The position numbers and the translations under genes are program-made. Under the pieces are notes generated by a model. That model was given only the letters and a program-made list of their open reading frames with translations. It did no database searches and had not been told where the DNA came from. A stretch of 64,000 nt of DNA from Intrasporangiaceae bacterium (lineage in GTDB: Bacteria; Actinomycetota; Actinomycetes; Actinomycetales; Dermatophilaceae): NCBI GenBank assembly GCA_021324575.1, contig JAJPIW010000012.1:19062-83061 (forward strand), read 5' to 3'. Below, piece after piece: positions 54,424 to 62,366 of the stretch. Position 1 is the first letter of the stretch. Each line of letters opens with the position of its first letter.

Positions 54424-55803
54424 TCAGGCGTGGGCGTGCAGTGGCTTGCCAGCGAGGGCGAGAAAGGCCTCGCCGAGCGCTTCGTTCTGGGTCGGATGGG
54501 CATGGATGAGGGAGGCGACGTCGTCGGGGAAGGCCTCCCAGTTGTAGATGAGCTGCGCCTCGCCGACCTGCTCGCCCATCCGGGCGCCGATCATGTGGAT
54601 GCCGACGACCGGACCGTCGACCTGTCGGACGAGCTTGACGAAGCCCTGGGTCTGCAGGATCTGGGACTTGCCGTTGCCGCCCAGGTTGTACTCGTATGCC
54701 GTGACCTCGCCGAAGGTCTCCCGGGCCTGGGCCTCGGTCAGCCCGATCGAGGCGATCTCGGGGTCGCAGTAGGTGACGCGGGGGATGCCCAGGTCGTCGA
54801 TCGGCCGCGGGGACAGGCCGGCGATGTCCTCGGCGACGAAGATGCCCTGGGCGAAGCCGCGGTGCGCGAGCTGAAGGCCCGGCACGATGTCGCCCACGGC
54901 GTACACATCGTCAACGTTGGTCCGGCAGCGCTCGTCGGTGAGGACGAACCCGCGGTCCATGGCGACCCCGGCCTCCTCGTAGCCGAGGCCGCTGGCGACC
55001 GGGCCGCGGCCGACCGCGACGAGAAGCAGGTCGGCCGTCAGCGTCTTGCCGGACTCGAGGGTGACCGTGACCGAGCTGTCGTCCTGGCTGGCCGAGGCGA
55101 ACCGGGCTCCGGTGAGCGCCGTGATCTTGCGCTTGCGGAAGGCCCGCTCGAGGGCCTTGGACACCGCCTCGTCCTCGGCGGCGACGAGCCGGGGGAGCGC
55201 TTCGACGATCGTGACCTGAGCGCCGAACGACCTGTAGACAGAGGCGAACTCGACGCCGATCACCCCGCCGCCGAGGACGATGACCGACCCCGGCAGGGTG
55301 TCGAGCTGCAGCGCCTGTTCACTCGTGACGATCCGCCCGCCGATCTCCAGACCGGGCAACGACTTGGCCGCCGAACCGGTCGCGAGGACGACGTGCCGGC
55401 CGACGAGCGCGCGGTCGCCGACGGTCACTGTGTGGGGCGCGCTGAGGCGTCCCTCACCCTCGACGTAGTCGATCGCGCGCGAGGCGATGAGCCCCTGGAG
55501 GCCCTTGTAGAGGCGGCCGACGACTCCGTCCTTGTAGGAGAGCACGCCGGCCATGTCGATCGAGTCGACGCTGGACCGCACCCCGAAGGTCGCGCCCTCG
55601 CGGGCGTTGTCGGCGACCTCGGCCGCGTGGAGCAAGGCCTTGGTCGGGATGCAGCCCTGGTGCAGGCAGGTGCCACCCAGCTTGGCCTTCTCGACGAGGG
55701 CGACGGTCAGTCCCAGCTCGGCGGCACGCAGCGCGCAGGCGTAGCCGCCGCTCCCGCCGCCGAGGATGACCAGGTCGTGGGTGGGGTCGGCGGTAGCCGG
55801 CAT
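54424..55803 (-). CDS. lpd: Dihydrolipoyl dehydrogenase (E3)
   Basis: 459-residue FAD disulfide reductase that re-oxidises lipoyl groups of SucB and the glycine-cleavage system. The redox cysteines are in [20 protein letters not shown] and NAD motifs are [17 protein letters not shown] and [15 protein letters not shown]; the His-Glu pair lies in [17 protein letters not shown] 55803 sits inside a GTATGCCGG motif. 46 bp separate it from sucB. Confidence 0.96.
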   Translation of the reverse strand: MPATADPTHDLVILGGGSGGYACALRAAELGLTVALVEKAKLGGTCLHQGCIPTKALLHAAEVADNAREGATFGVRSSVDSIDMAGVLSYKDGVVGRLYKGLQGLIASRAIDYVEGEGRLSAPHTVTVGDRALVGRHVVLATGSAAKSLPGLEIGGRIVTSEQALQLDTLPGSVIVLGGGVIGVEFASVYRSFGAQVTIVEALPRLVAAEDEAVSKALERAFRKRKITALTGARFASASQDDSSVTVTLESGKTLTADLLLVAVGRGPVASGLGYEEAGVAMDRGFVLTDERCRTNVDDVYAVGDIVPGLQLAHRGFAQGIFVAEDIAGLSPRPIDDLGIPRVTYCDPEIASIGLTEAQARETFGEVTAYEYNLGGNGKSQILQTQGFVKLVRQVDGPVVGIHMIGARMGEQVGEAQLIYNWEAFPDDVASLIHAHPTQNEALGEAFLALAGKPLHAHA

Positions 55804-55859
55804 ACGAGTGACGCTCCTTTGCGCACGGTGGGTGTGAGGGCATCCTGTCACCGATCGCC

Positions 55860-55885
55860 ACGGCATACGATCTGCCGTATGCCGT
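55860..55885. promoter_or_regulatory. Palindromic pair of GGCATACG motifs, with -10 box for the 55879 gene
   Basis: ACGGCATACG and CGTATGCCGT form a perfect 10-bp inverted repeat with a six-base spacer. TACGAT (55866-55871) ends seven bases before ATG 55879, so this site is probably a leaderless promoter; it is also upstream of lpd, which runs the other way. Confidence 0.5.
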
Positions 55886-56208
55886 TCTGGAGCCGCCGCG
55901 GGAAGTCCGCCAGCGTCCCCGGGGCCACCCGCGCCGACCGGGACGCCGTCGAGGCGCATCTCCGGCAGTTCGTCGAGTCCCGGCTGTTCGTCGAGGGCTA
56001 CGTCGAACCCTCGACCAACATCACCTCCACGACGGTTGTGCTCATCGCGCACGACGGCGAGTGGACCCGCAGGGCGGTGGCGACCCGCGAGGACGCCTTC
56101 GGCCTGGGCAAGCGGCTGGAGATCCCGGTGTACGACGTCAACCAGACCGGCTATCCGGCGCGGATGAGGGAGTGGACGGCGCGGCAGCGTCGAGACGGCA
56201 AGGCCTGA
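55879..56208 (+). CDS. Small conserved protein of unknown function
   Basis: 109 residues, function not recognised. Begins MPFWSRRGK, then LRQFVESRLFVEGYVEPSTN and TSTTVVLIAHDGEWTRRAV, ending PVYDVNQTGYPARMREW. No membrane segment. The reading is supported by GC-biased third positions and a leaderless-type start. It is divergent from lpd and lies before the DUF5302 gene. Confidence 0.7.
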   Translation: MPFWSRRGKSASVPGATRADRDAVEAHLRQFVESRLFVEGYVEPSTNITSTTVVLIAHDGEWTRRAVATREDAFGLGKRLEIPVYDVNQTGYPARMREWTARQRRDGKA

Positions 56209-56310
56209 CCCGCGCACTCGCGCACAACCTGCTGGCGCACCGTCGCCGGCTTTGGTTGGCTGGACCGAAGATTCCCGACCATCCCCACCATCCCCGACGA
56301 AGGAGACCTC

Positions 56311-56523
56311 ATGGCTGACAAGAGCACTGGCCGCAAGGGCCCAGATCCCAAGAGCCCTGGCCCGAGCGACGAGATGAAGGCCAGGTTCCGTGAGGCCCTC
56401 GCCAAGAAGAACGCTCATGGCGGCAAGGACGTGGGGGACCGGTCCGGGCACTCCAAGGTGGACCACGCCCACGGCGCCGAGACCTCAGCGCGCGAGCAGA
56501 TGTTCCGGAGGAAGTCCGGCTGA
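56311..56523 (+). CDS. DUF5302 family small protein
   Basis: 70-residue basic, Gly/Lys-rich protein. A short helix (EMKARFREALAKKNA) is followed by SGHSKVDHAHGAE and the C-terminal MFRRKSG, which matches the small actinobacterial DUF5302 family; function unknown. ATG 56311 follows AAGGAG. It ends at an inverted repeat that also follows the convergent pepA. Confidence 0.82.
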   Translation: MADKSTGRKGPDPKSPGPSDEMKARFREALAKKNAHGGKDVGDRSGHSKVDHAHGAETSAREQMFRRKSG

Positions 56524-56534
56524 CGGAGACCGGC

Positions 56535-56595
56535 GAGGCGGCAGCAATACCTGGATGAGGCAGAAATATCTGGCTCGACAACGTATTGCTGCCTC
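56535..56595. terminator. Intergenic repeat with two direct and one inverted copy
   Basis: GGCAGCAATAC at 56540-56550 pairs with GTATTGCTGCC at 56583-56593. A diverged direct copy (GGCAGAAATAT) lies between, at 56560-56570. The convergent position suggests a terminator for both the DUF5302 gene and pepA. Confidence 0.6.
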
Positions 56596-56644
56596 ACCCG
56601 GTCGGCGCCAGCTCCGGGCGGGGCCGGGCCGGAGGCCCTGCGGG

Positions 56645-58123
56645 TCAGGCGTAGGACTCGACCAGCTCCACGAGGGTGGTGACCCCGTAGCCGGTCGCAC
56701 CCTTGGGGACGTTGCCGTAGGCGCCGAGCGGGTTCCACGACGGACCGGCCATGTCGATGTGCGCCCACGGGATGCCGGCCCCGACGAACTCCGCGAGGAA
56801 GATGCCGGCGGTGAGCATGCCTCCCCACGCCTCGGCCTTGTGCGCGATGTCAGCGACCGGAGAGTCGAGTGAGGAGCGGTAGTCCCGCGGCAGTGGCATG
56901 ACCCACATCGCCTCGCCGGCCACCTCCGCGGCCGCCGCCACGCGGGCCAGGAAGGCCTCGTCGTTGCCCATGAGACCGGCGATCCGGCGGCCGAGGGCGG
57001 TCATCTGCATGCCGGTGAGGGTGGCGATGTCGACCATCACATCGGGCTTCTTCTCGCTGGCCAGGGCCATGCCGTCGCCGAGGACCATCCGGCCCTCCGC
57101 GTCCGGGTCGAGGATCTCCACCGTCATGCCGGTCCGCATGGTCACGACGTCACCGGGGCGCTGGGCGTTGCCGCTGATCATGTTCTCGGCCAGACAGAGC
57201 CAGCCGGTCACGGCGACGGGCAGCCCCAGCTCGGCGACCGCGAGCACGGCGGCCAGGACGTCCGCGGCGCCGGCCATGTCGTGCTTCATCGTGAGCATGC
57301 CCTCGATGGGCTTGAGCCGGTAACCACCGGTGTCGAAGGTGATCCCCTTGCCCACCAACGCGATCGACGCCTTCGCCCCCGCCGGCCGGTAGGTCACCGA
57401 GACCATGCGCGGCGGGTTGTCGGAGCCCTGCCCGACGCCGATGATGCCGCCGCATCCGGCCTTGGCCAGGGCGGCCTCGTCCATGACCGACACGGTGAGC
57501 TTCGCGGGGCTGGCCTTGACCTCCCGCTTCACCCGCTGGACGAAGAGCTCGGGCGTGAGCAGGTTGGCCGGCAGCGTGATGAGGTCCATCGCGAGCCGGC
57601 GTCGCGAGCCCACGACGTCGGCGCGCTCGACGGCGGCCTTGACCGCCGCCCCCCGGCCCGCTCCGCTCACCACCGTGACCGTCGGCTCGGCGGCCGAGGC
57701 GCGGCGCTCGTACTGGTAGGTCCCGGCATACGCACCGTCAGCGACGGCGGTCACCGAGGCCAGGTCAGGGGCCGGGAGGGCGACGGCCACAGTGGCCGCC
57801 TTGCCGATGAGGGACCGCAGGGCCGCACCTGCGGCTCGGCGTAGGACGACCCCGTCGTATGCCGCGTCGCCGGCCGGCCCCAGGCCGGTGAGGACCACGG
57901 ACTTGGCGGTGACCCCCGGAACCCCCACGACCCGGGCGACCTCGTCGGGAGATCCCTTGAGCCCCAACGTTTTTGCCGCCTCGGCGAGATGTGCGACCGC
58001 GTCGGCAGGAAGGACATCGGCCCCGGCGAGGACGGGACCCTCTGCGTCCTTGGCCAGGCCCATGACCAGGGCGTCGGCAGCGACAGCGGGGGCGGGACGG
58101 GTGGCGAGCTTGAGGGTGGTCAC
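56645..58123 (-). CDS. pepA: Leucyl aminopeptidase (M17)
   Basis: 492-residue cytoplasmic metallo-exopeptidase that removes N-terminal residues from peptides. Metal and catalytic residues are seen in VGKGITFDTGGYRLKP, MKHDMAGAADVL and DPDAEGRMVLGDGMALA (usually NTDAEGR). The N-terminal PepA domain occupies residues 1-170. GTG 58123 gives MTTLKLATRP. Divergent from gcvT, with a 73-bp gap. Confidence 0.95.
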   Translation of the reverse strand: MTTLKLATRPAPAVAADALVMGLAKDAEGPVLAGADVLPADAVAHLAEAAKTLGLKGSPDEVARVVGVPGVTAKSVVLTGLGPAGDAAYDGVVLRRAAGAALRSLIGKAATVAVALPAPDLASVTAVADGAYAGTYQYERRASAAEPTVTVVSGAGRGAAVKAAVERADVVGSRRRLAMDLITLPANLLTPELFVQRVKREVKASPAKLTVSVMDEAALAKAGCGGIIGVGQGSDNPPRMVSVTYRPAGAKASIALVGKGITFDTGGYRLKPIEGMLTMKHDMAGAADVLAAVLAVAELGLPVAVTGWLCLAENMISGNAQRPGDVVTMRTGMTVEILDPDAEGRMVLGDGMALASEKKPDVMVDIATLTGMQMTALGRRIAGLMGNDEAFLARVAAAAEVAGEAMWVMPLPRDYRSSLDSPVADIAHKAEAWGGMLTAGIFLAEFVGAGIPWAHIDMAGPSWNPLGAYGNVPKGATGYGVTTLVELVESYA

Positions 58124-58196
58124 GCGCGATCCTTCGGGGTGGCTGGGGTACCGGGGTCGGTTCGGAGGCTACTCCGGGCGCGTTAGTGTGCGGAGC

Positions 58197-59306
58197 ATGA
58201 CCGAAGCCGCCCTCCTGCACTCACCGCTTCACGACCGGCACGTCGCCCTCGGTGCCAAGATGGCCGACTTCGGCGGGTGGGAGATGCCGATCGAGTACCC
58301 CGGTGGGGGAGTCGTCGCGGAGCACACCGCGGTCCGCGAGAAGGTGGGCATCTTCGACGTCTCCCACCTCGGCAAGGCGCGGGTCAGTGGGCCCGGTGCC
58401 GCGGCATACGTCAATTCCTCCCTGACCAACGACCTGGCCAAGATCGGGCCGGGCCAAGCGCAGTACACCTTGTGCTGCAACGAAGCTGGCGGGGTCGTCG
58501 ACGACCTCATCCAGTACGTCCGCAGCGACGACGACGTGTTCCTCATCCCCAACGCCGCCAACACGGCCACCGTGGTGGAGCTGCTCAAGGCCAACGCGCC
58601 GGAGGGCATCACCGTGGAGAACCTCCACGACCAGTACGGCGTCATCGCGGTCCAGGGGAGCCTGTCCGACGAGGTGCTCGCCGAGCTCGGTCTCCCCGTC
58701 GACCACGACTACATGTCCTTCGTCGAGACTACCTGGGAGGGCTTGCCGGTCATCGTCTGCCGCACCGGCTACACCGGCGAACGCGGCTACGAGCTGGTTC
58801 CCGCCTGGGACGCGACCCCGACGCTGTGGGACGCCCTCGTGGAGAAGGTCCGCGAGCGCGGCGGTATGCCGTGTGGTCTCGGCGCGCGTGACACCCTCCG
58901 TACGGAGATGGGCTACCCGCTCCACGGCAACGACCTCTCCCCGACGATCACGCCGGTCATGGCCGACGCGGCCTGGGCGGTCGGCTGGAACAAGGACGCC
59001 TTCTGGGGCAAGGAGGCGCTCACCCAGGAGCGCGCCGCCAAGAGCACCCGGCTCATGCGCGGCCTGGTCGTCACCGGCCGCGGCATCCCCCGGTCGCACT
59101 GCGAGGTCATGGACGCAGGCGGCGCCGTCGTCGGCGAGGTGACGTCCGGGACGTTCTCACCGACCCGCAAGCAAGGCATCGCGCTGGCTCTCCTCGACCG
59201 GTCGGTCGCTCTCGGCGACGAGGTCGTCATCGACGTCCGCGGCCGCGAGGTGCCGGCCCAGGTGGTCAAGCCGCCGTTCGTCGAGGTCGGGGTGCGGGAG
59301 GCCTGA
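58197..59306 (+). CDS. gcvT: Glycine cleavage system aminomethyltransferase (T protein)
   Basis: 369 residues. The T protein transfers the aminomethyl carbon from lipoylated GcvH to tetrahydrofolate. Family segments: HVALGAKMADFGGWEMPIEY at the N-terminus, REKVGIFDVSHLGKARVSG, RTGYTGERGYEL, LGARDTLRTEMGYPLHGND and the C-terminal VTSGTFSPT. ATG 58197 lies seven bases after TAGTGT (58184-58189), suggesting a leaderless message. Overall length matches the family. A small gene follows with one intervening base. Confidence 0.96.
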   Translation: MTEAALLHSPLHDRHVALGAKMADFGGWEMPIEYPGGGVVAEHTAVREKVGIFDVSHLGKARVSGPGAAAYVNSSLTNDLAKIGPGQAQYTLCCNEAGGVVDDLIQYVRSDDDVFLIPNAANTATVVELLKANAPEGITVENLHDQYGVIAVQGSLSDEVLAELGLPVDHDYMSFVETTWEGLPVIVCRTGYTGERGYELVPAWDATPTLWDALVEKVRERGGMPCGLGARDTLRTEMGYPLHGNDLSPTITPVMADAAWAVGWNKDAFWGKEALTQERAAKSTRLMRGLVVTGRGIPRSHCEVMDAGGAVVGEVTSGTFSPTRKQGIALALLDRSVALGDEVVIDVRGREVPAQVVKPPFVEVGVREA

Positions 59307-59307
59307 G

Positions 59308-59523
59308 GTGAGCGAGGCCTGGACCTGGACGTATGCCGATGCCGACGGCGAGGAGCTGTCCGGCCCGGCACTGCCGACAGCCGCCTTCCCGAGCCAGACC
59401 GACGCGGAGGCCTGGCTCAGCGAGTCCTGGGAGGACCTCGGCGACGAGGGCGTCGACAGCGTCACCCTGTGGCGCGACGGGGCCGTCGTCTACGGACCGA
59501 TGAGCCTGCAACCAGGCACCTGA
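59308..59523 (+). CDS. Small acidic protein of unknown function
   Basis: 71 residues, not recognised. Acidic and Trp-rich: MSEAWTWTYADADGEELSG, then AWLSESWEDLGDEGV and VTLWRDGAVVYGPMSL. GTG 59308 begins one base after the gcvT stop, so it is co-translated. The position next to gcvT appears deliberate, but no function can be given. Confidence 0.75.
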   Translation: MSEAWTWTYADADGEELSGPALPTAAFPSQTDAEAWLSESWEDLGDEGVDSVTLWRDGAVVYGPMSLQPGT

Positions 59524-59568
59524 GCCCGTCGGTGGAAGCCCGCTCGGGTCGTCGGACAGGCGTAAGCC

Positions 59569-60159
59569 TCAGGAGGGGTACTCGCCGCGCTTGTTCTGCG
59601 GGCGCGGCATCCGGGTGCGACGCATCTGGAAGGCGCGCATCACGGCATACATCGGCATGCCTCGAGGGATCTGGCCGGCGCCGAACTTCGTCACGAGCTG
59701 CCCCTTGAGCTTGCGCCACATGAGGAACAGGTCGATCGCCGCGAGCCCGATCAGGCCGTAGACCGCCGCGAAGATGAGCGTGTAGGCGGCCGGGAACTTC
59801 GGCGCGATGAAGGTCAGCGCGAGGACGAGCAGCATGATGGGCAGCATCAGCTCCCCGAGGTTGCGCCGGGCGTCGACGAACTCGCGGACGTAGCGTCGGA
59901 CCGGTCCGCGGTCCCGAGCGGGCAGGTTCTTCTCGTCGCCGGTGAGCAGCGCCTGCCGCTGGAGCGCCTGCTGCTCACGCCGCTTGAGCTTGTCGCTGTC
60001 CCGCGCCACCTTGCGGTCGGTCACGACCAGAGGCTGCTTGCGCGCGGCCTCCTGCTCGCGGCGCTTGGGCGTGGGCCGGTTCTTGGCACCCGGGCGCGGG
60101 GGAGCGCCGACCGTCGCGGCCTGCTCCTCGTTCAACGACTTGTCTTTGCGTCCGAACAC
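59569..60159 (-). CDS. DUF3043 membrane protein
   Basis: 196 residues. Begins MFGRKDK with a basic, Glu-rich cytoplasmic region (RPTPKRREQEAARK) and then two membrane helices at about 106-125 and 128-147 (ELMLPIMLLVLALTFIAPKF). The C-terminus is GAGQIPRGMPMYAVMRAFQM. Family function unknown; widespread in actinobacteria. GTG 60159 is six bases after TACGAT (60166-60171), part of a GGCATACG motif; an in-frame GTG at 60165 touches that box, so 60159 is preferred. Confidence 0.88.
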   Translation of the reverse strand: MFGRKDKSLNEEQAATVGAPPRPGAKNRPTPKRREQEAARKQPLVVTDRKVARDSDKLKRREQQALQRQALLTGDEKNLPARDRGPVRRYVREFVDARRNLGELMLPIMLLVLALTFIAPKFPAAYTLIFAAVYGLIGLAAIDLFLMWRKLKGQLVTKFGAGQIPRGMPMYAVMRAFQMRRTRMPRPQNKRGEYPS

Positions 60160-60165
60160 CGCCAC

Positions 60166-60171
60166 ATCGTA
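60166..60171 (-). promoter_or_regulatory. -10 box of leaderless DUF3043 promoter
   Basis: TACGAT on the minus strand within GGCATACG; six bases before GTG 60159. The M20 peptidase gene, which runs the other way, has its own TAGGCT at 60216-60221, seven bases before GTG 60229. Confidence 0.5.
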
Positions 60172-60228
60172 TGCCGTCCGCGCGCCTCTCCCTGCCGCGG
60201 CGCCATCTGCGTGGGTAGGCTCCCAGCC

Positions 60229-61596
60229 GTGACCGACGACGTGCTCTCCGCTGACCAGATCTCCGCCCTCCGCACCCGCGTCGCCGAGCTGATGCCCGGC
60301 ATACGGGCCGACCTGGAGGCGCTCACCCGGATCCCGAGCATCTCCCTCGACGCCTTCGACCAGGCCCAGGTCGACCGGTCGGCGCAAGCGACCGCCGAGC
60401 TGCTCCGCGCCGAAGGGCTCGAGGTCGAGATCGTCCGCGAAGGTGGCCGCCCGGCGGTCATCGGCCACATCGACGGGCCAGAGGGCGCGCCGACGGTCAC
60501 CCTCTACGCCCATCACGACGTCCAGCCCGTCGGGGACGAGTCCCTATGGGACACACCGCCGTTCGAGCCGACCGAGCGTGATGGGCGGCTCTACGGACGC
60601 GGTGCTGCCGACGACAAGGCCGGGATCATGGCGCACATCGCGGCCCTGCGCGCGCACAAGGGCGACCTGCCGGTCGGCGTGACGGTGTTCGTCGAGGGCG
60701 AGGAGGAGATCGGCTCGGACTCGCTCGCGACGATCCTCGAGCGGCACGGCGACAAGCTCAAGGCGGACGCCATCGTGCTCGCCGACTCCGGCAACTGGGA
60801 CATCGGCGAGCCGGCCCTGACGACGACCCTTCGCGGTCTGATCCGGGTGGTTGTGACGGTCCGGACCCTCGACCACGGCGTGCACTCGGGCATGTTCGGC
60901 GGGGCCGTCCCCGATGCGATCACGACCCTCATCCGGCTCATCTCGACCCTCCACGACGCCGACGGCAACCTCACCGTGACCGGGCTCAAGGAGAGCACTG
61001 CCACCGACCTGCCCTATGACGAGGCGCGGCTGCGGCGCGAGTCGGGGCTGCTCGACGGCGTCCAGCTCATCGGTTCCGGCGACCTGCTCACCCGGATGTG
61101 GAACAAGCCGTCGATGACGACGATCGGGATCGACGCACCCTCGGTCGCCGAGTCCTCCAACACCCTCGTCGCCCAGGCCTCGGCCAAGCTGTCGATGCGG
61201 ATCGCGCCGGAGGAGAACCCCGACGACGCGTATGCCGCACTCAAGGCCCATCTGGAGGCCCACGTCCCGTGGGGGGCCCAGCTGGAGATCCACCTCGACG
61301 ACAAGGGGTCCGGCTTCGACGCCGACGCGACGGGTCCGATCTACGACCAGACCCGTGCCGCGTTCACCGACGCCTGGGGTGTCGAGCCGGTCGACATCGG
61401 TGTGGGCGGATCCATCCCGTTCGTGGCCGCGTTCGCCGAGAAGTTCCCCAACGCCGCGCTGCTCGTCACCGGCGTCGAGGACCCCGACGCGCGCGCGCAC
61501 GGCGCCAACGAGTCGCTGCACCTCGGTGAGTTCGAGAAGGTGTGTGTCGCCGAGGCCGTGCTGCTTGCTCGCCTCGGCGCCCTACCGCGCGACTGA
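60229..61596 (+). CDS. M20 family metallo-dipeptidase
   Basis: 455-residue zinc peptidase. Metal ligands: YAHHDVQPV, the aspartate in YGRGAADDKAG, the catalytic pair in VEGEEEIGSD, the aspartate in LADSGNW and a final histidine in ESLHLGEFEK. The dimerisation insert lies at about residues 210-330. Related to carnosinase-type dipeptidases. GTG 60229 is seven bases after TAGGCT, no ribosome site visible, so a leaderless message is likely. Confidence 0.93.
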   Translation: MTDDVLSADQISALRTRVAELMPGIRADLEALTRIPSISLDAFDQAQVDRSAQATAELLRAEGLEVEIVREGGRPAVIGHIDGPEGAPTVTLYAHHDVQPVGDESLWDTPPFEPTERDGRLYGRGAADDKAGIMAHIAALRAHKGDLPVGVTVFVEGEEEIGSDSLATILERHGDKLKADAIVLADSGNWDIGEPALTTTLRGLIRVVVTVRTLDHGVHSGMFGGAVPDAITTLIRLISTLHDADGNLTVTGLKESTATDLPYDEARLRRESGLLDGVQLIGSGDLLTRMWNKPSMTTIGIDAPSVAESSNTLVAQASAKLSMRIAPEENPDDAYAALKAHLEAHVPWGAQLEIHLDDKGSGFDADATGPIYDQTRAAFTDAWGVEPVDIGVGGSIPFVAAFAEKFPNAALLVTGVEDPDARAHGANESLHLGEFEKVCVAEAVLLARLGALPRD

Positions 61597-61644
61597 CCGG
61601 ACGACCGGCGGATCGGTCATCGGCGGGCACCCTCGGCCCGACGA

Positions 61645-61665
61645 ACGGCCGGCTCCGCCGGCCGT
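61645..61665. terminator. Hairpin between M20 peptidase and DinB genes
   Basis: Perfect 9-bp stem (ACGGCCGGC / GCCGGCCGT) with a three-base loop between convergent stops. Confidence 0.75.
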
Positions 61666-61677
61666 CGCCCGGTGGCG

Positions 61678-62220
61678 TCAGCCCATCGTCTTCTGACCGT
61701 CGAGGGACTCGCGGATGATGTCGGCGTGCCCGGCATGCTGCGCGGTCTCGGCGACGATGTGGGCGAACACCCGTCGCGCCGAGCGAGTCGCCCCGGGCGT
61801 GAACCACGGCGCGGGCGGCAGTGGCCAGGCGTGGTCCAGGTCGGAGGTCCTGACCAGCTCGTCGGTCGCAGCCGCCACCGCGGCATACGTCTCGAGCGTG
61901 CCGGCCAGGGTCTCGCCCTCGAGGAGCCGGAAGCCGTCGGCATAGTCGGAGTAGTCGCCGTCGTTCGCCAGTGCCTCGGTGCCGCGGACGACGAAGTCGG
62001 CCCAGCCCTGCTCGGTCTGGGCAACGTGCTTGACGATGCCGCCGAGGGTCAGCTCGCTCACGGTGGTCCGCTGCGCGGCCTGCTCGTCGGTGAGGCCGCC
62101 CACGGTGTGCCGCAGGAAGTAGCGCGCCGCGCCGAGTGCCTCCAGCAGGTCGGCGCGTTCACGGCTGAGCTCGGTTGCGCCGGTCGTACCGGTTGTGCCG
62201 GTGGGTGCTGAGTCGGTCAT
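61678..62220 (-). CDS. DinB-like (DUF664) protein
   Basis: 180 residues of the DinB/YfiT four-helix-bundle superfamily. The metal-binding histidines are in IVKHVAQTEQ, HIVAETAQHAGHADIIRE, at the usual positions. Members are thiol-transferases (bacillithiol, mycothiol) or of unknown role. The N-terminal 20 residues are Thr/Gly-rich and probably disordered. ATG 62220. Confidence 0.9.
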   Translation of the reverse strand: MTDSAPTGTTGTTGATELSRERADLLEALGAARYFLRHTVGGLTDEQAAQRTTVSELTLGGIVKHVAQTEQGWADFVVRGTEALANDGDYSDYADGFRLLEGETLAGTLETYAAVAAATDELVRTSDLDHAWPLPPAPWFTPGATRSARRVFAHIVAETAQHAGHADIIRESLDGQKTMG

Positions 62221-62366
62221 GGAGTCCTCCTCGTTCAGACGGTGCCCGCGCTTCGGGCCACTGAGGTCAACGGTAGGGACCCTTCCGGCCAGTTCCTGTC
62301 CGCAATACCCCCGGTGACTGAGCGCTCAGCCGGCGGATCAGTCGCGGGCCACGCCTGGAAGGGCGG

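Noticed and set aside
53761..56208. Plus-strand 815-codon frame opposite sucB and lpd
   Set aside because: It is the shadow of the sucB and lpd genes; only its last 109 codons, after ATG 55879, form a credible gene.
54424..56472. N-terminally extended lpd from 56472
   Set aside because: The first 223 codons are antisense to two small plus-strand genes and lack similarity; lpd starts at ATG 55803.
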